Source of the DNA: Adiantum capillus-veneris
Taxonomy: Eukaryota > Streptophyta > Polypodiopsida > Polypodiales > Pteridaceae
Direction: 5' to 3'
DNA: 60,000 nucleotides
NCBI GenBank assembly: GCA_014529385.2
Contig: CM043969.1
Coordinates: 23,918,446 to 23,978,445 of the forward strand
Shown: in pieces, positions 47,581 to 58,249 of the stretch
How positions within the stretch are numbered: position 1 is the stretch's first letter
How the letters are laid out: each line of letters starts with the position of its first letter
Position numbers and translations under genes: made by a program
Notes under the pieces: generated by a model
What the model saw: the letters and a program-made list of their open reading frames with translations, nothing else
Database searches by the model: none
What the model was told of the DNA's origin: nothing

Positions 47581-49024
47581 TCCCCCCATTGTCTGTACGC
47601 AAGCATTTTAGCTTTCTACCTGTTTGGGTGGTCACAAATGCATGAAATCTCTTAAACACAACAAAGGCTTCATCCTTAGACTTAAGCAAATAAACCCAAA
47701 TTTTCCTAGAATGATCATCAACAAAGGAGATAAAATAACATGCACCACCCATAGACTTAGTAGGCATGCTACATACATCAGAATGTACAAGATCAAGCAC
47801 ACAAGATTTACGAAAGACACCAGAGTAATAAGAACGCTTTACTTGCTTGCCATATTGACATTCATTACAAAAATCAAGCTTTGTGCCTTTAGCATCAAGC
47901 TTGTTCAAAGTACAAAGCTTAGAAAGGCCCTTTTGGCTCATATGGCCAAGCCTCTTGTGCCACAACTCCATGTGAGAGTTAATTTCAGCCAATGCAATAA
48001 ACTTGCCCAACACGGCCTTTCCATGCATGCAATAAAGTGTCCCTTTCTTTGTGCCCTTTACAATCAGCCTTGAGCCTTTGGTCATTTTCCATGACCCTCT
48101 CTCAAACAAGATGCTGTAACCATGCATATCCATCTGACCAACAGAAAGCAGACTCTTCTTGATTCCCGCCACATATCGAACATCATGCAAGACAAGCTCA
48201 TTTGTGCCATCTATGGAGAGATGCACAGTGCCAATACCCTCAATAAAACATGCATGATTGTTTCCAAGGTATACATGGCCACGCTTGCCTGCATCAAAAG
48301 TAGAGAAACACTCCTTGATAAGAGTCACATGAAATAAAGCACCGGAATCAACAATCCAAGTCTGGGACAATGCATCATTAACAGTCAACAAAGCATCAAT
48401 AAGATCACTCTTGGTGTTCTGCATGTCCTGTGAATGAATATTAAGAGAGGCATCAAAGTCATAAGCATCATTATCTGACAAAGTGGCACAAAAGATGTCC
48501 TCTACATCTGACAACTCCTCAATCACGACACTAGAAGCCACATTGGCCTTCTCTTTGTCCTTTGAGTTATCCTGTGCATCTGCCTTGACTTCCTTCTTCT
48601 CTTTCTTTTTGTCTCCGCCATTATTTTTCCTTTCTAACTCAGCTTTATAGTACCCACAATCAGGTTTCTTGTGACCTTTCCTGCCACATTGATAGCAAGT
48701 CACATCACCCTTGCCTTTGCTTGCATTTCCCCTTTCTTTACTCTTACTCTTACTCCTTTGTGCATAAGCATTCTTCTTTTTTGTCCTGCCTCTAACCATG
48801 TTGGCAGAGCTACCTCCCTCTCCACTTGCTTTCCTCCTGATTTCTTCATTCAAGATAGAACCCCTAACACCATCAAAGGTCAAATTGGGGTTATTGGACA
48901 ACGAAACCACCAAAGTTTCCCATGACTCAGGTAAGGTCATAAGCAAGAAGCAAAAGGGGACAAGCCAGACTCCTGTAACTGCGACAAAGTACCTGCGAAC
49001 AATGACAAGTGCTCTACCGCACAC
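47489..49024 (-). pseudogene. gag C-terminus, zinc knuckle, protease and integrase of D
   Basis: It reads LTLPESWETLVVSLSN-type gag, the knuckle CYQCGRKGHKKPDC, the protease WIVDSGALFHVTL, the pre-integrase ELWHKRLGHMSQKGLSKL with CNECQYGKQVK, and the integrase blocks DLVHSDVCSMPTKSMGG, YFISFVDDHSRKIWVYLLKS and KCLRTDNGGKYTSAEFNKFC. The frame ends in the 76-bp duplication. Confidence 0.93.
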
Positions 49025-49380
49025 TTGGACTCATCTAGTTGCATGCCAACAAGCTTTCGCATCAAGTGCACCTCGATGACAGGCGTTGTATTTTCATACA
49101 TTCCCTTTAACTTCTCCAACACATCAAAAGCAGTCGTGAGACCTTTCACATCAATGATGGTCTCATCGGTCATCGCCATTTTAATGTATGTAACAGCCTT
49201 CCTGTTCATGCTAACCCATGCTTCATCTGTCATATTCTGTGGCTTCACATGTTCAAGTACCCCTTCGCAATCCTTAAGAAATAGGATTCCCTGAATCCTG
49301 TCTTTCCAAAGATCAAAACCTGTTCCATCGATCCTCCTAATCTCGAAGAGATTCTTCACATCCGAAGAAGATGAGGCCAT
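48937..49380 (-). pseudogene. gag N-terminus of D
   Basis: It starts MASSSSDVKNLFEIRRIDGT at 49380, then GFDLWKDRIQGILFLKDCEG, KAVTYIKMAMTDETIIDVKG and AFDVLEKLKGMYENT. This matches the copia gag (UBN2-type) pattern (F.G..F..W...M...L...L). A shift at about 48950-49020 joins it to the next frame. Confidence 0.9.
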
Positions 49381-50138
49381 AGTTGCATGAAATAAGAGGG
49401 ATAATACCTTGAATTTTTAGGCAAAATGCGCAAAAATCAGAGTATAGCCTCACAGAGATGTGCACTACAGCTCCAAATGGTCAAAGGAGCAATTTGAGGC
49501 AAAATAGGACGATTTGGGCACAAAATTCAATTTCTGAAATTTATGCACAGGAGATTTCAGCGAGCGAATTTGTGCTCGAAAACAACAAATTTAGTTGTTT
49601 TTAACCTCAGAAGACATACATAAGGCTAATACACAGCCTTTAGAAGCATGTAAGCGCAAAAGCCCCAATTTGTAGCATCAAAATTGCATGAACTTGAGCC
49701 ACAAATGGTCATACATAGACAAAATTTGTCAAACGTGCGTAGATTGCATCAATTTGCACTTTCCCCAATGTAATCGCACCATAAAAACACTTGCAAAAAC
49801 TTGCGTAAATCTGATATTTGCTTAAAACACCTGTTTTAGGGCTTGTTTTTCAACAATTTCAGGGTTTTCGGGTAGCGAGAAATTACAGGTTATGACAGCG
49901 AAAATACAGGTTTTGCAAATGATGTATTAAGGTGTGGGAATACTTTTGCTAAGTCCCCTGTTTTTGACCTAATTTCAGCATGTTTTAGGTCAATTTGGGT
50001 TGCCGAGAGCTCTCTAGTGTCCGGGGACGAATCCTTTGGCGACGAAATTGCAAAAACTCGCGAGAAAGTTGACCTTCTTGGCTGAAATTCATCGTTTGCA
50101 GGTTTGTGGGCAAACCCTAATCAGGCTCTGATACCAGT
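49381..50138 (-). other. Leader of element D
   Basis: Non-coding sequence between the 5' LTR and gag. The primer-binding site is at 50124-50136. Otherwise it is AT-rich with no ORF. Confidence 0.8.
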
Positions 50139-50429
50139 TGATGAGCGCGCGACGATGTGTGCAAGTGAAAGAGCACGCGAAGAAGTGCAGTGTATGCAGA
50201 GAAGCGAGGCGAAGACCAGCAGGAGAGGAGGCGCTAGCAAAAGAGAGAGGGCATGTAAGTTTCTCAAGGGGATAAGTGAGTGAGTTTGTAAAAAACTCAC
50301 TATCCTTTTATTATTGTATAAGGACCAATTTAATGAGTTAGTGGCCAAGTTCACATTAAGTTCAATGTGAACTTGGCCAAAGGTTAGTACCTTTAAAATA
50401 TACATTAAAAGGAGGCCTTTAACCCAACA
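50139..50429 (-). repeat. 5' LTR of D
   Basis: It starts TGATGAGCGCGCGACG and ends AACCCAACA in plus sense, followed by the target duplication TACCT. Confidence 0.93.
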
Positions 50430-50453
50430 TACCTCACTTTGAAAAGGAGGAGA

Positions 50454-51430
50454 TGTCACGTGACACATCCAACCCTATGTGTCCGTGGACAAGCTACAGC
50501 ATGACCAGGATTCAGTTCAATCAAATCAGTCTAGAATAGGAAGTGATCTGGCACTTTTGTGAGTCTGTTCGCAGACCGTGTATGACCAGACACGTAGAGT
50601 AGATGCATATCCTCCGGTTACACACAGCATGATCATCAGATTTCCATCAGAACCCATCAGGAGCATTTTTACAGTGCATAGACCTATTTTCCCTATTTTT
50701 GACATTTTTCACTTATTATTTTTAAGTGACTTTTGTTGGGAACTAGATAGGGCAATTTTGCTAAGATAATAGATAAGCAAACCAGAGCTAGCTCTTTCTG
50801 GCAGAAGAGGCGGCAGGAGCACTCGTTCAACAGGCAACTTCTCAGCAGAACCCCCAGATGCCCTAGCGTTCTTCACAGCAGAAAGCTGGCGTTTTTGGAC
50901 CAGATCAGCCAACGTTTTTGCTCTTGCAGATCCCTAGCGACAGCAGACCAAGCAGAACAAGCAGAAGCCCCAGTGTTAGCAGATTCTCCACAGCAAGACC
51001 ATTTTCAGCCCTAGCGTTTTTGCATCTGCAAGACACTTCGGGTCAAAATTCAGCAGATAAATATTTGCAGATTTCAGCCCTTAGCATTCTCAGATTTCAA
51101 CCCGTCTCATCGTGGTCCTTATCGTCGTCGACTTCATCAGCAAGTCCAACATTGTAGAGATTTGTGCAATCATAAGTAGACCGCTCTCGCCATCGAGAGT
51201 GGGGCCTTCGGAGGAGGGTTTGACAACTTCCTGGTGTCGCATTCTCTTCTCTCTCTACCTCTCAGTCTCAGCACCTTCATTCACAGTGTTCATCACTTTG
51301 TTTGTGTCCACTACACTCGCTCACTAAAGGAATGGAAGGCTCTCCCTTCCATAAGGAAAAGGAACCTTGAGCACAGTTCGGAGCACTCATCTTGAGCAAA
51401 TTTCAACATTCACTTCCGTTGCACCTTACA
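50454..51430 (+). repeat. 3' LTR of C
   Basis: It starts TGTCACGTGACACATCC after the purine tract and ends GCACCTTACA before CATTA. It lacks about 190 bp that the 5' LTR has (junction at about 51039/51040). Confidence 0.92.
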
Positions 51431-51719
51431 CATTAATTCTCAAACTAGGTATTCATTTGCATGTGAAGCACCTCTTGTAAGTGAATTTCATTAATAAGTG
51501 ACATTTCTACAAATCGTGGGATTTTTAGTGGCATTGCCCGACCTAGCTTTTATTCCTTGTATAAGTGACCCCTAGGAGCAATCAAGCCAAGCAATTGAGC
51601 AAGTTGCAGATCACCTAGAGCTAGCAGAAGGGCAGCCTAGCGATTCCACTTTTCACATCTGCCTCACCCGATCGGATGGGACCACCAGCAGAGGCAGTTC
51701 TAGTGGCACCCGAACAGGA
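51431..51719. other. Probable continuation of the older C-like target sequence
   Basis: It begins with the CATTA duplication. The stretch is non-coding and should be the other half of the LTR-like sequence ending at 28613. Confidence 0.45.
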
Positions 51720-52725
51720 CATAGCCATTACATGTCATTGGCAAACTTCAATCACATTGTCAGGGGTATTTGGGGCATGAGGACTTTTAAATAATGCCCT
51801 TGGAAGGTTGTGACATCCTCCTCGGAGTCCCTTGGTACCATAAGAACAACGCCGTGGTCGATTATCGGGCGAAGAAAGCGACTTTGACAAATGAAAAGGG
51901 CTAAAAAATTATACTTGATGTGAAACTGAAGGGCGAGTCTGGCCCTATTGTATCGGCTTCGGCCGTTTCCAAATTAATGAAATCCAATTTGTTTGTTTAC
52001 TCGATCTATTTGAAAGATTTTAATGATGAACACAGAACTAATATGTCTCGACTTGATAAAGAACGCCAAGATTTTCTCCACACTCATGCCGATTGATCTT
52101 CTGAATCACACTATTGATCTAAAACCTTGAAGCACACCACCGAACTGGCCACCTTATCGTATTGGCCGAGCCCAAAATGAAGAGATTATGAACCAAGTGA
52201 AAGACCTCTTGGAAAAGGGTCTTATCCAGCCGAGTACTTCACCCTGCTACTCTTCGATGTTGTTGGTTTTAAAGAAAGACAAATCTTGGAGGATGTGCAT
52301 TGATTACAAAGCTCTCAATAAAATCACCATCAAGAACAGATTCTTGATTCCACGGATCGATGATATTCTTGACCGACTACAGGGATCCTCTTGTTTCAGT
52401 AGGATTGATTTGAAAAGCGGATATCATCACATGAGAATCGCGCCGGGATATGTCTACAAGACAGCTTTTCAGACGAGCTTCGGTTTATATGAATTTTTAA
52501 TGATGCCTTTTGGCCTTACCAATGCTCTAGCGACTTTCAACTGAATGATGGATAGGATTTTTAGAGAGTACAGATCTTTTGTCGGCACTTACATTATAGT
52601 CCTCTCTAAGGATGAGGCAGAACATAGACACCATCTGCTACACGTCTTTCAGGCATTGTGAGATCACAAGTTAGTTATCAATGCCAAGAAGAGTGAATTT
52701 TTCTTGCCGGAGATACACTTTCAAT
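51720..52725 (+). pseudogene. B-family Ty3/gypsy protease and RT remnant (plus)
   Basis: It reads CDILLGVPWYHKNNAVVDYR (protease end), several stops, then [96 protein letters not shown], a stop, MMDRIFREYRSFVGTYIIVL and NAKKSEFFLPEIHF. It matches element B almost block for block, but at the catalytic FFDD site it reads GTYIIV, so both Asp residues are lost. It ends abruptly at about 52725. Confidence 0.9.
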
Positions 52726-53421
52726 TGCAGTTGTCCTCGAAGGTTACTAACCAACCTATGTTGCCCTACGCGGGAAGATTGGCGAGCAACGTCGAATGGG
52801 AGATGAAGATGGATATGTTCTTTGGAATGACCACGAACCATGGCAAGTCCTTTGTATGATGTCTCATGAAACCGCCAAATAACTCCTCAATGATAAGAGG
52901 CTCCTCTTGTGGCTTCGTGATGGAAGCTCTAGATGAATCCTCGGCTTTGCAACGAATGTGGCCGCTAATGTAGGCTCACAATGCATGTGACCTCCCGCGG
53001 TGGTTGCTTCGGATTGGAACTCTTTGGCTCCGAATTGATGGCCACCGATTGCTAAGAAAATGTAGATGGTGTGGGCATGTGCTGCCAAAGATTTGTACAG
53101 ATCAATGACGATGCAATGCCTCCTCTAGAATGATTGAATTCTCCAAGCAGATGGGAGAGATGGTGGTGCAAACAATGCCAAGACTCCAAAGCTAATAGGC
53201 TGATCTAGATGGCGCCTTCCTTTGTCGTCATAGACCGCTAACAAATCTTGATACTCACAATCAATATCTTCATGTTTTTGGCGCAAATTCAACTATCCTC
53301 TTGTACGCACAATGACAATTCTGTGATTGAGAGAAGCGTCCTTCGGCGAAACGCTACAACACACACTCAAACACTCGAGGAAAAATTTCAAAGATTAGTG
53401 GATTAGTGCAAAATCTTAAAA
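52726..53421 (-). other. Unassigned, possibly the internal region of a C-like element
   Basis: No open frame is convincing (a 74-codon minus frame at 53088-52864 matches nothing). It lies on the internal side of the primer-binding-site-like sequence at 53422-53434. Confidence 0.35.
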
Positions 53422-54215
53422 GCTCTAATACCAATGTCAAGTGCAGCGGAATTGAAATGGTGAAGATCTAGATTTTACACTTCCACATATTTTTTCTTTC
53501 CTTCCTTGTGTTAGTGATTGCTTTTAGCTTGAATGATGGTTTCTTTAACTTTTTTTTGAAGAGAGGGAATGAGAGTGCAGTAGAGATGTGTAGAGGGAGC
53601 GAGAAAGAGAGAGGAGGAGAACGACACCCGATGGGGTCCCAACTAACCCTCTCAAGGGCCCCCCACGCCGTTGCCAATGTGGTATTTGCTTTAGATTGCA
53701 TAAATGGAATGCACACACATGCAATACCTCAAGTGCAGACTCTATTGATGATTGTACCGCGGTAACTCCTCAAGACGAGGCACCTCTGGGGCTGATTTGA
53801 TGCACCTTTGGATCTTGCTCGATGTGGGATTGCGGATGGCCACCATAGGGTAGATATGGGGCTGAATTTCTTTCCAAATGAGAGAGGAGTGAAGGGCTGA
53901 AGCTAACTGCAAAAACGAAAATCTGCATCGTAAAACGAAGTATATCTCTCACGTAAGGCAAGGCTGAAAATGCAGATCTCGATGATGCCGATGATGGACA
54001 GCAGTGGAGCACTCGATGCTGGCGAGGGAATGGCTGAGGGGAGGCTCGATGGGCTGCTGAAGTATCGGATCACATGGGGAAATCGCGAAGGCAGATCCAA
54101 GCCTTTTCCTACGACGGAAAGGGGCTGAACTCTGAAAACGCTGGCTGCTGATGTGAAAACACTGGCGCTGATCTGAAAACGTTGGTGTTGATATGGTGAT
54201 TTCTAGCAAAACGCG
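53422..54215 (-). repeat. Diverged C-like LTR with primer-binding site (minus)
   Basis: On the minus strand the segment ends TTCCGCTGCACTTGACA, followed by TTGGTATTAGAGC (53434-53422). C ends TTCCGCTGCACCTTACA, followed by TTGGTATCAAAGC. The upstream minus sequence has the same CAGCGTTTTCAG / TTCAGCCC / CATCGTCG-style composition as C's LTR. Outer boundaries are uncertain. Confidence 0.55.
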
Positions 54216-54840
54216 TAATCTCGAGCCGCGCCGCCAATTCAGGTGAAATGAAGTTGATCTTGGCTCCTCCGTCGAAGAAAATCGGGGCTTCTTGATCTTT
54301 CACTTTGCCCCAAGCTTGACAAAGTTCTGTACTTTCATCAGTCGTGCTTGGGTCACTACCCATGCAATCTGGAACCAGCTTTCATCTTACCTTTTCTCCC
54401 ATGTTCCTCAGCTGCTCTAGAACTCTCTGGTCTGTGTTCATGTACCACCTCTTGTAATTCTTGCTCTGTAAACATACTCGGAGAAGGAGGTTTCTTGATT
54501 ACCGGTTTGATGGGTGGTTCTGTGGCTTTTTGCCATTGATTGTGCACTTCTGCGATGGATTTGCTGAGACAAAAATTTTGCAAATTTCGAATCCTTCACA
54601 ATTTTAATCATCTACTTTGTTGCCTTGTCAACCTGCTGTCGACATTCCATCTCTTCAAGTTCGAACTGAGTAGGCCGAGGTGGCCCGTACTCTTCCTTTG
54701 TTTGATCATGAAAATCTTCATTGTGATCTCCTCCCACATTAGCAGATATAGAAGAAGTCGTGTGATTCTTGTCAGAATCCATAAGTGTCGCGAGAAAACG
54801 ATCAGATTTCCCGGTAGAAGAGAAATCGGTCGCGCTCTGA
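54216..54840 (-). pseudogene. B-family gag and protease remnant (minus)
   Basis: Minus frames give EAPIFFDGGAKINFISPELA with ARLEI (protease opening; compare GAKANFFSLELAARFGT in B), EVHNQWQKATEPPIKPVIKK with PPSPSMFTEQELQEVV (compare EVQTEWQRTTTPLPKPALKE, KYTEKELENVV in B), and a gag start with IRARPISLL just as in B. Gag and protease are directly apposed, so the gag core, knuckle and linker are missing. Confidence 0.8.
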
Positions 54841-55600
54841 TGCCCAGAGATATTGGCCCCAAAGACTGGCGTCCCTTTCGATATTTCTTTTCATATTAAT
54901 CTGTGTTCAGAGTACAAGAGAGTCGACAGGTGCTCACTCTCAAGCTCTGTGTCCAGATGCTCTGAGTGATGCGACCTAGCCCGCTTATTTATTGGTACAA
55001 GGGATGCCCAAAAGCAGAGCCCCAAAATCTTTTAACTCAAAAGCTTTATGTCCCAAAAGCAATTCCTTAAAAATCTTTCATCCAAAAGCTGCTAAAAACA
55101 ACGAGCGTAATTTGCGCAATTCCATACAACGTACAGACTACTGCCACATCATCAACGTAAAATCCGGCGGATTTCTGGGCTGCCATGTCGACCTGTCGAT
55201 GCAATATCCGGGTTGCTACCACGTCAGCAAGGTTGTGTCTGGGCTGCCACATCACCAGTTTGTGACAGCATTTGGTCCCAAAAGCACTAGCGTCCAAAAG
55301 CTACCAACACATTTTTCGGAAATCCGTACAGCTGCCACATCATCATGTCAACGCAAAATCCAGGAATTCCGTACAGGTTGCCACATCAACAGTCCAACGT
55401 AATTTGTGGGTCTTTCGTACAGCTGCCGCTCACCACGCAATTCTTATGTGTGTAAGTGGGTCTAGCTTTGTTGGTAAAACTTCTTGTGCCGCTTCTACTT
55501 CTTCTGCTACTACTTCTTAGGGTTTAGGCCTCTCGGTCGGGAGCTGTAGGTTGGCTCCATTCTTCAGTGGCTTGACACGTCAGCAGTTTGTGAAAGCTCC
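54841..55600 (-). repeat. B-like LTR remnant with degenerate internal tandem repeats
   Basis: AGAGATATTGGCCCCAAAGA, TCCAGATGCTCTGAG and ACAAGGGATGCCCAAAAGCA match B's LTR. The first about 110 bases of the LTR are missing. From 55130 to 55440 the sequence repeats a degenerate unit of about 40-60 bases (CCGTACAGCTGCCACATCAT, CAACGTAAAATCC-type). CACATCACCAGTTTGTGACA near 55247 resembles the B LTR end. Confidence 0.7.
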
Positions 55601-55689
55601 AAGATCCAAGTCCTAGGAATCCAATGGTTGTGAGTCCTTCAAGTACTCCTGTGGCTAATCTTTTTAGAAACGACCAGACCCATCACACT

Positions 55690-56600
55690 TCCATCATATC
55701 TTAGAGATTCCTTCAAAGTTCACGATGCACAACTTCTATAATCTATTCTATTTCTTCAAGGAGTTCTTATTCCTGGCTCACTTCACATCTATCTTACTAA
55801 CATGATCCTTTCAAGATGCAAAATTACTAGAACTAGGCTCCCCATCTGATCTCCAACATCACCTCCACATGGAACAATATCGACAAAGGCAGGTGTTTGA
55901 TACACCCAATCACCATTGGAATAAAGCTCAAGCATATAAATGCGCCAACCCGCGAGTTCAAGCTACATTTGAGTAGCTTTTCCTTCTCTCTAGCATCAAT
56001 TAAGTCCATCAAAGTAGATTTCCATGCCCTTCAAGACCACCTCAACAAGGTCATAAGCATCCAAGACAGCCTGCATCATGATTTTCCAAATACTATCATC
56101 CAGCTTCTCATCCTGGCTGGAAGGGAGCATTGGGACCTTTCGCTCCAGAACAGCCCACAGAACCCCAAGTTCCCAACATCGATGACCCCACCCGACATCT
56201 CATTAGATAAGCTTCCGACTTTCTTCATCTTCAACATGTCACCAGAGAAGTGCATGGTCTACTGGTATAAATCACTAGCGTTTCAACTGCATAGTCTTTT
56301 CCATATGATTTCCGCATCCATACGCATCCCGATATAGACCTATGGAGAATGTACGACTGCCTGCCCCTCGCTAAACCATACACATCCCTAAACTTTTTAC
56401 AAAAAAGTTCAATATTCTGTCCTAGTTTCAAGCATTTCATATTAACCACATAGTCAGAAACAAAAACGAGAAAGTTGAAATCTGCACCTTGAAATAATGA
56501 AGGACCTTTTGAATCTAGCCACATTTTTGTAAATGGCCTTACTTTCACTTGAAAGATCACAGATCGCACTTTATCTAGAAAAATTCGCAACTAACGCAAT
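55690..56600 (-). pseudogene. LINE endonuclease-region remnant (minus)
   Basis: The minus frame 56590-56231 reads VIFQVKVRPFTKMWLDSKGP, SLFQGADFNFLVFVSDY, FCKKFRDVYGLARG and SGCVWMRKSYGKDYAVETLV. This resembles the apurinic-endonuclease domain of L1-type LINEs (GDFN.....D, F..F....L.D, FTW......SRLDRIY). The lower part, to about 55690, continues in broken frames (EKLDDSIWKIMMQAVLDAYD) with no clear family. The plus-strand frame at 55897-56337 is its shadow. Confidence 0.5.
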
Positions 56601-56920
56601 CTAAGGGCCACCAACTGAAGTGAAGGCCACGTCATTAACTGCTGCCCACACATTCAACACATTCGGATTGAGCATTCAGATGCACACCGTGCATGCTCAA
56701 CATTCTACAGGTTCAAATAGACATGCAGAATCATCAAACTCCTTGCTGCCTTTCAAAGGTTTGTCAAATTTCTGAATGAGCACTTCTTCTAAGCACAAAC
56801 ACTGAAAAATCAGATGATATCATGCAAATGAAAGCCGGAAGTCATCCATTCATTCAATATGCAACAAGACCAACGCAGAAACTCCCCCAAGAAAACGTAA
56901 GTATAGAGTTGATCACGTAC

Positions 56921-57119
56921 CGAATGATTGGCAGGAATCCAGAGCGGGCATACTAGAGCTCATGGAAGAGCTTGTGTTTGAAAGGTTTCCAAAGGTGAAG
57001 AATGGACTGAAGCCAGAATTATGAGATTTCTGGTTGATAGGGCTCCAAGAGGCCTGGCAGCAACCCTTTCCCCCCACCGCGCCACCCACGACAGAACGTG
57101 ACACTAGCAAGCCCTCCAT
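56921..57119 (-). CDS. Candidate first exon (transit peptide) of the DNL zinc-finger gene
   Basis: The ATG at 57119 opens MEGLLVSRSVVGGAVGGKGC, then a Ser/Thr/Asn-rich, acid-poor stretch (FGNLSNTSSSMSSSM) like a plastid transit peptide. It ends at a strong donor (TTCG|GTACGT, 56921/56920) in phase 1, after 66 codons and one base. The next minus-strand coding exon with the matching entry phase is the DNL exon at 27093, which needs exactly one base. Joined, the coding length is 723 bp (240 residues), a plausible size for a plastid DNL protein. The intron would be 29,827 bp. The link is inference: an unseen exon or a different gene beyond the window cannot be excluded, though minus-strand exons must lie at lower coordinates. 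Confidence 0.55.
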
Positions 57120-57330
57120 AGCCCCTTTCTCTCTCTCCCGAGGAATATCCGCAGATCGAAACTTCTCTCTCTCCGATGGATTTTTGAGGTCTCTAATGGA
57201 TTTGTTCCTACGACGTTAAATATCTCTTCTTCTTCGTTTTCTAGAACACTAGTACGCCCGGCCGTCGAAGGCGGCCTCTCTCTCTCTCCCCCTCTCCCCC
57301 TCACTCATATAAATCGGAACTCACCGGATG
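57120..57330 (-). promoter_or_regulatory. Possible promoter and 5' leader of the DNL gene
   Basis: On the minus strand TTTATATGAG (about 57315-57306) could be a TATA element. It is followed by a GA-rich stretch and a CT/GA-interspersed leader up to the ATG. GAACCTACGACGTTAAA-type sequence (near 57210) also occurs near 6985, upstream of the TBL gene (CGACGACGTTAAA). Confidence 0.3.
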
Positions 57331-57639
57331 CAGCAAACTTTGACACGTGGCACTGGAAAACCCGTCTCCTTAATATATAGTATAGATTTTTGCTTAGGTG
57401 TAGAGTGAGTAGGGGTACCGGCTGGAATTTATTGTAAAAGAAATGCGAATCAAGTGAGATGTGGCGAGTCTAAGATGTCGCGCAAAGCAGGAGAACGAGT
57501 AGTAAGGGGTGAGCCGAGTCAGCAAGGTTGAGGGCTGCCCGTGAGGAGAGGTGCACTGCTTATGAAGATGCATTGGAGCTTGGACCTGGCAGGCGCACAG
57601 CTCCTATGGTTTTTTCTAAATAATACAAATCATCGTAGC

Positions 57640-57720
57640 TATCACATGACGTGCTGGCACAAGTGGTTACGAGGGTACCTTGATTACTTGATTCACCGTT
57701 CAAGACCCAAGATTGGCACT
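57640..57720 (+). mobile_element. tRNA-derived SINE-like head
   Basis: TGGCACAAGTGG (57655-57666) and CGTTCAAGACCC (57697-57708) resemble pol III A and B boxes, 30 bases apart. No tail or flanking duplication is clear; copia element H starts only 36 bases later. Not a functional tRNA by eye. Confidence 0.4.
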
Positions 57721-57743
57721 ACCAAAGGATAAGAAGCCCATGG

Positions 57744-57969
57744 TGTTACCATATACATGTGATAGTGATGTGTGTGAACACACTAGGACCGCCGGGGCAT
57801 TTTTTCCCTCTTTAGGAGGTTTTTTCCCCCGTGCATTGTATATATGCCCATCACTCTAGGGCTATCTATCTTTCCATTGCACACTAAGTAACACACTCTC
57901 TATTGTGTGCCTTGAGCTTCCTTCGTCTTCTCCAAGCTGTGTGTGTTTCTCTGCAACCCTAATTCCAAC
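57744..57969 (+). repeat. 5' LTR of copia element H
   Basis: It starts TGTTACCATATACATG and ends AATTCCAACA, an inverted TGTT/AACA pair. The primer-binding site TTGGTATTAGAGCAAG follows at 57971. It carries TATATATGCCC near 57838. The partner LTR would lie beyond the window. Confidence 0.65.
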
Positions 57970-58249
57970 AATTGGTATTAGAGCAAGTCACGTCCTCCCG
58001 GGCTTAGTCGCCAGCTGCTCCAGCACACGTCTGCTCAGAATTTTGATTTGGGCTCATTTCGGCCTCCGTTTCCACTACAGGCAGTACTGCACAGGCTATT
58101 TCGTCATTTTGTGCAGAATTTCTATCAGTGCCGTTTTTTACATAATAGGTGCCTTATAGTCTTCTACGGTTTGTGCTATATAGCACAGGTTGTTCCCGAT
58201 CCGTTTCTCCTATTTTCGGGCAGTTTTCACATCAGGTGCAGCATTTACC

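Larger units (their letters stand above)
44848..50429 (-). mobile_element. Ty1/copia retrotransposon D, minus orientation, nested in C
   Basis: Two 291-bp LTRs (44848-45138 and 50139-50429; plus-sense TGATGAGCGCGCG...TTTAACCCAACA) are flanked by the target duplication TACCT (44843-44847 and 50430-50434). On the minus strand the primer-binding site TGGTATCAGAGCC (50136-50124) lies two bases after the 5' LTR, and AAGTGGGAGGT is the purine tract next to the 3' LTR. Domain order gag, zinc knuckle, protease, integrase, RT, RNase H is Ty1/copia. Several frameshifts and a 76-bp duplication in the integrase make it defective. Confidence 0.95.
28614..51430 (+). mobile_element. LTR retrotransposon C (non-autonomous), host of nested elements A, B and D
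   Basis: LTRs begin TGTCACGTGACAC and end GCACCTTACA. CATTA flanks the whole (28609-28613 and 51431-51435) as target duplication. The 5' LTR is split by element A (28614-29384 and 42490-42892). The primer-binding site TTGGTATCAAAGC (42893-42905) follows it, and the purine tract GAAAAGGAGGAGA (50441-50453) precedes the 3' LTR. Removing A and D leaves about 4.1 kb, of which only about 2 kb is internal. It carries one gag-like, repeat-containing frame and no RT or integrase, so it must be mobilised by another element. Confidence 0.88.

Noticed and set aside
55897-56337. 146-codon plus-strand frame
   Set aside because: Matches no family. It overlaps the minus-strand LINE-endonuclease-like frame, whose motifs are more convincing.
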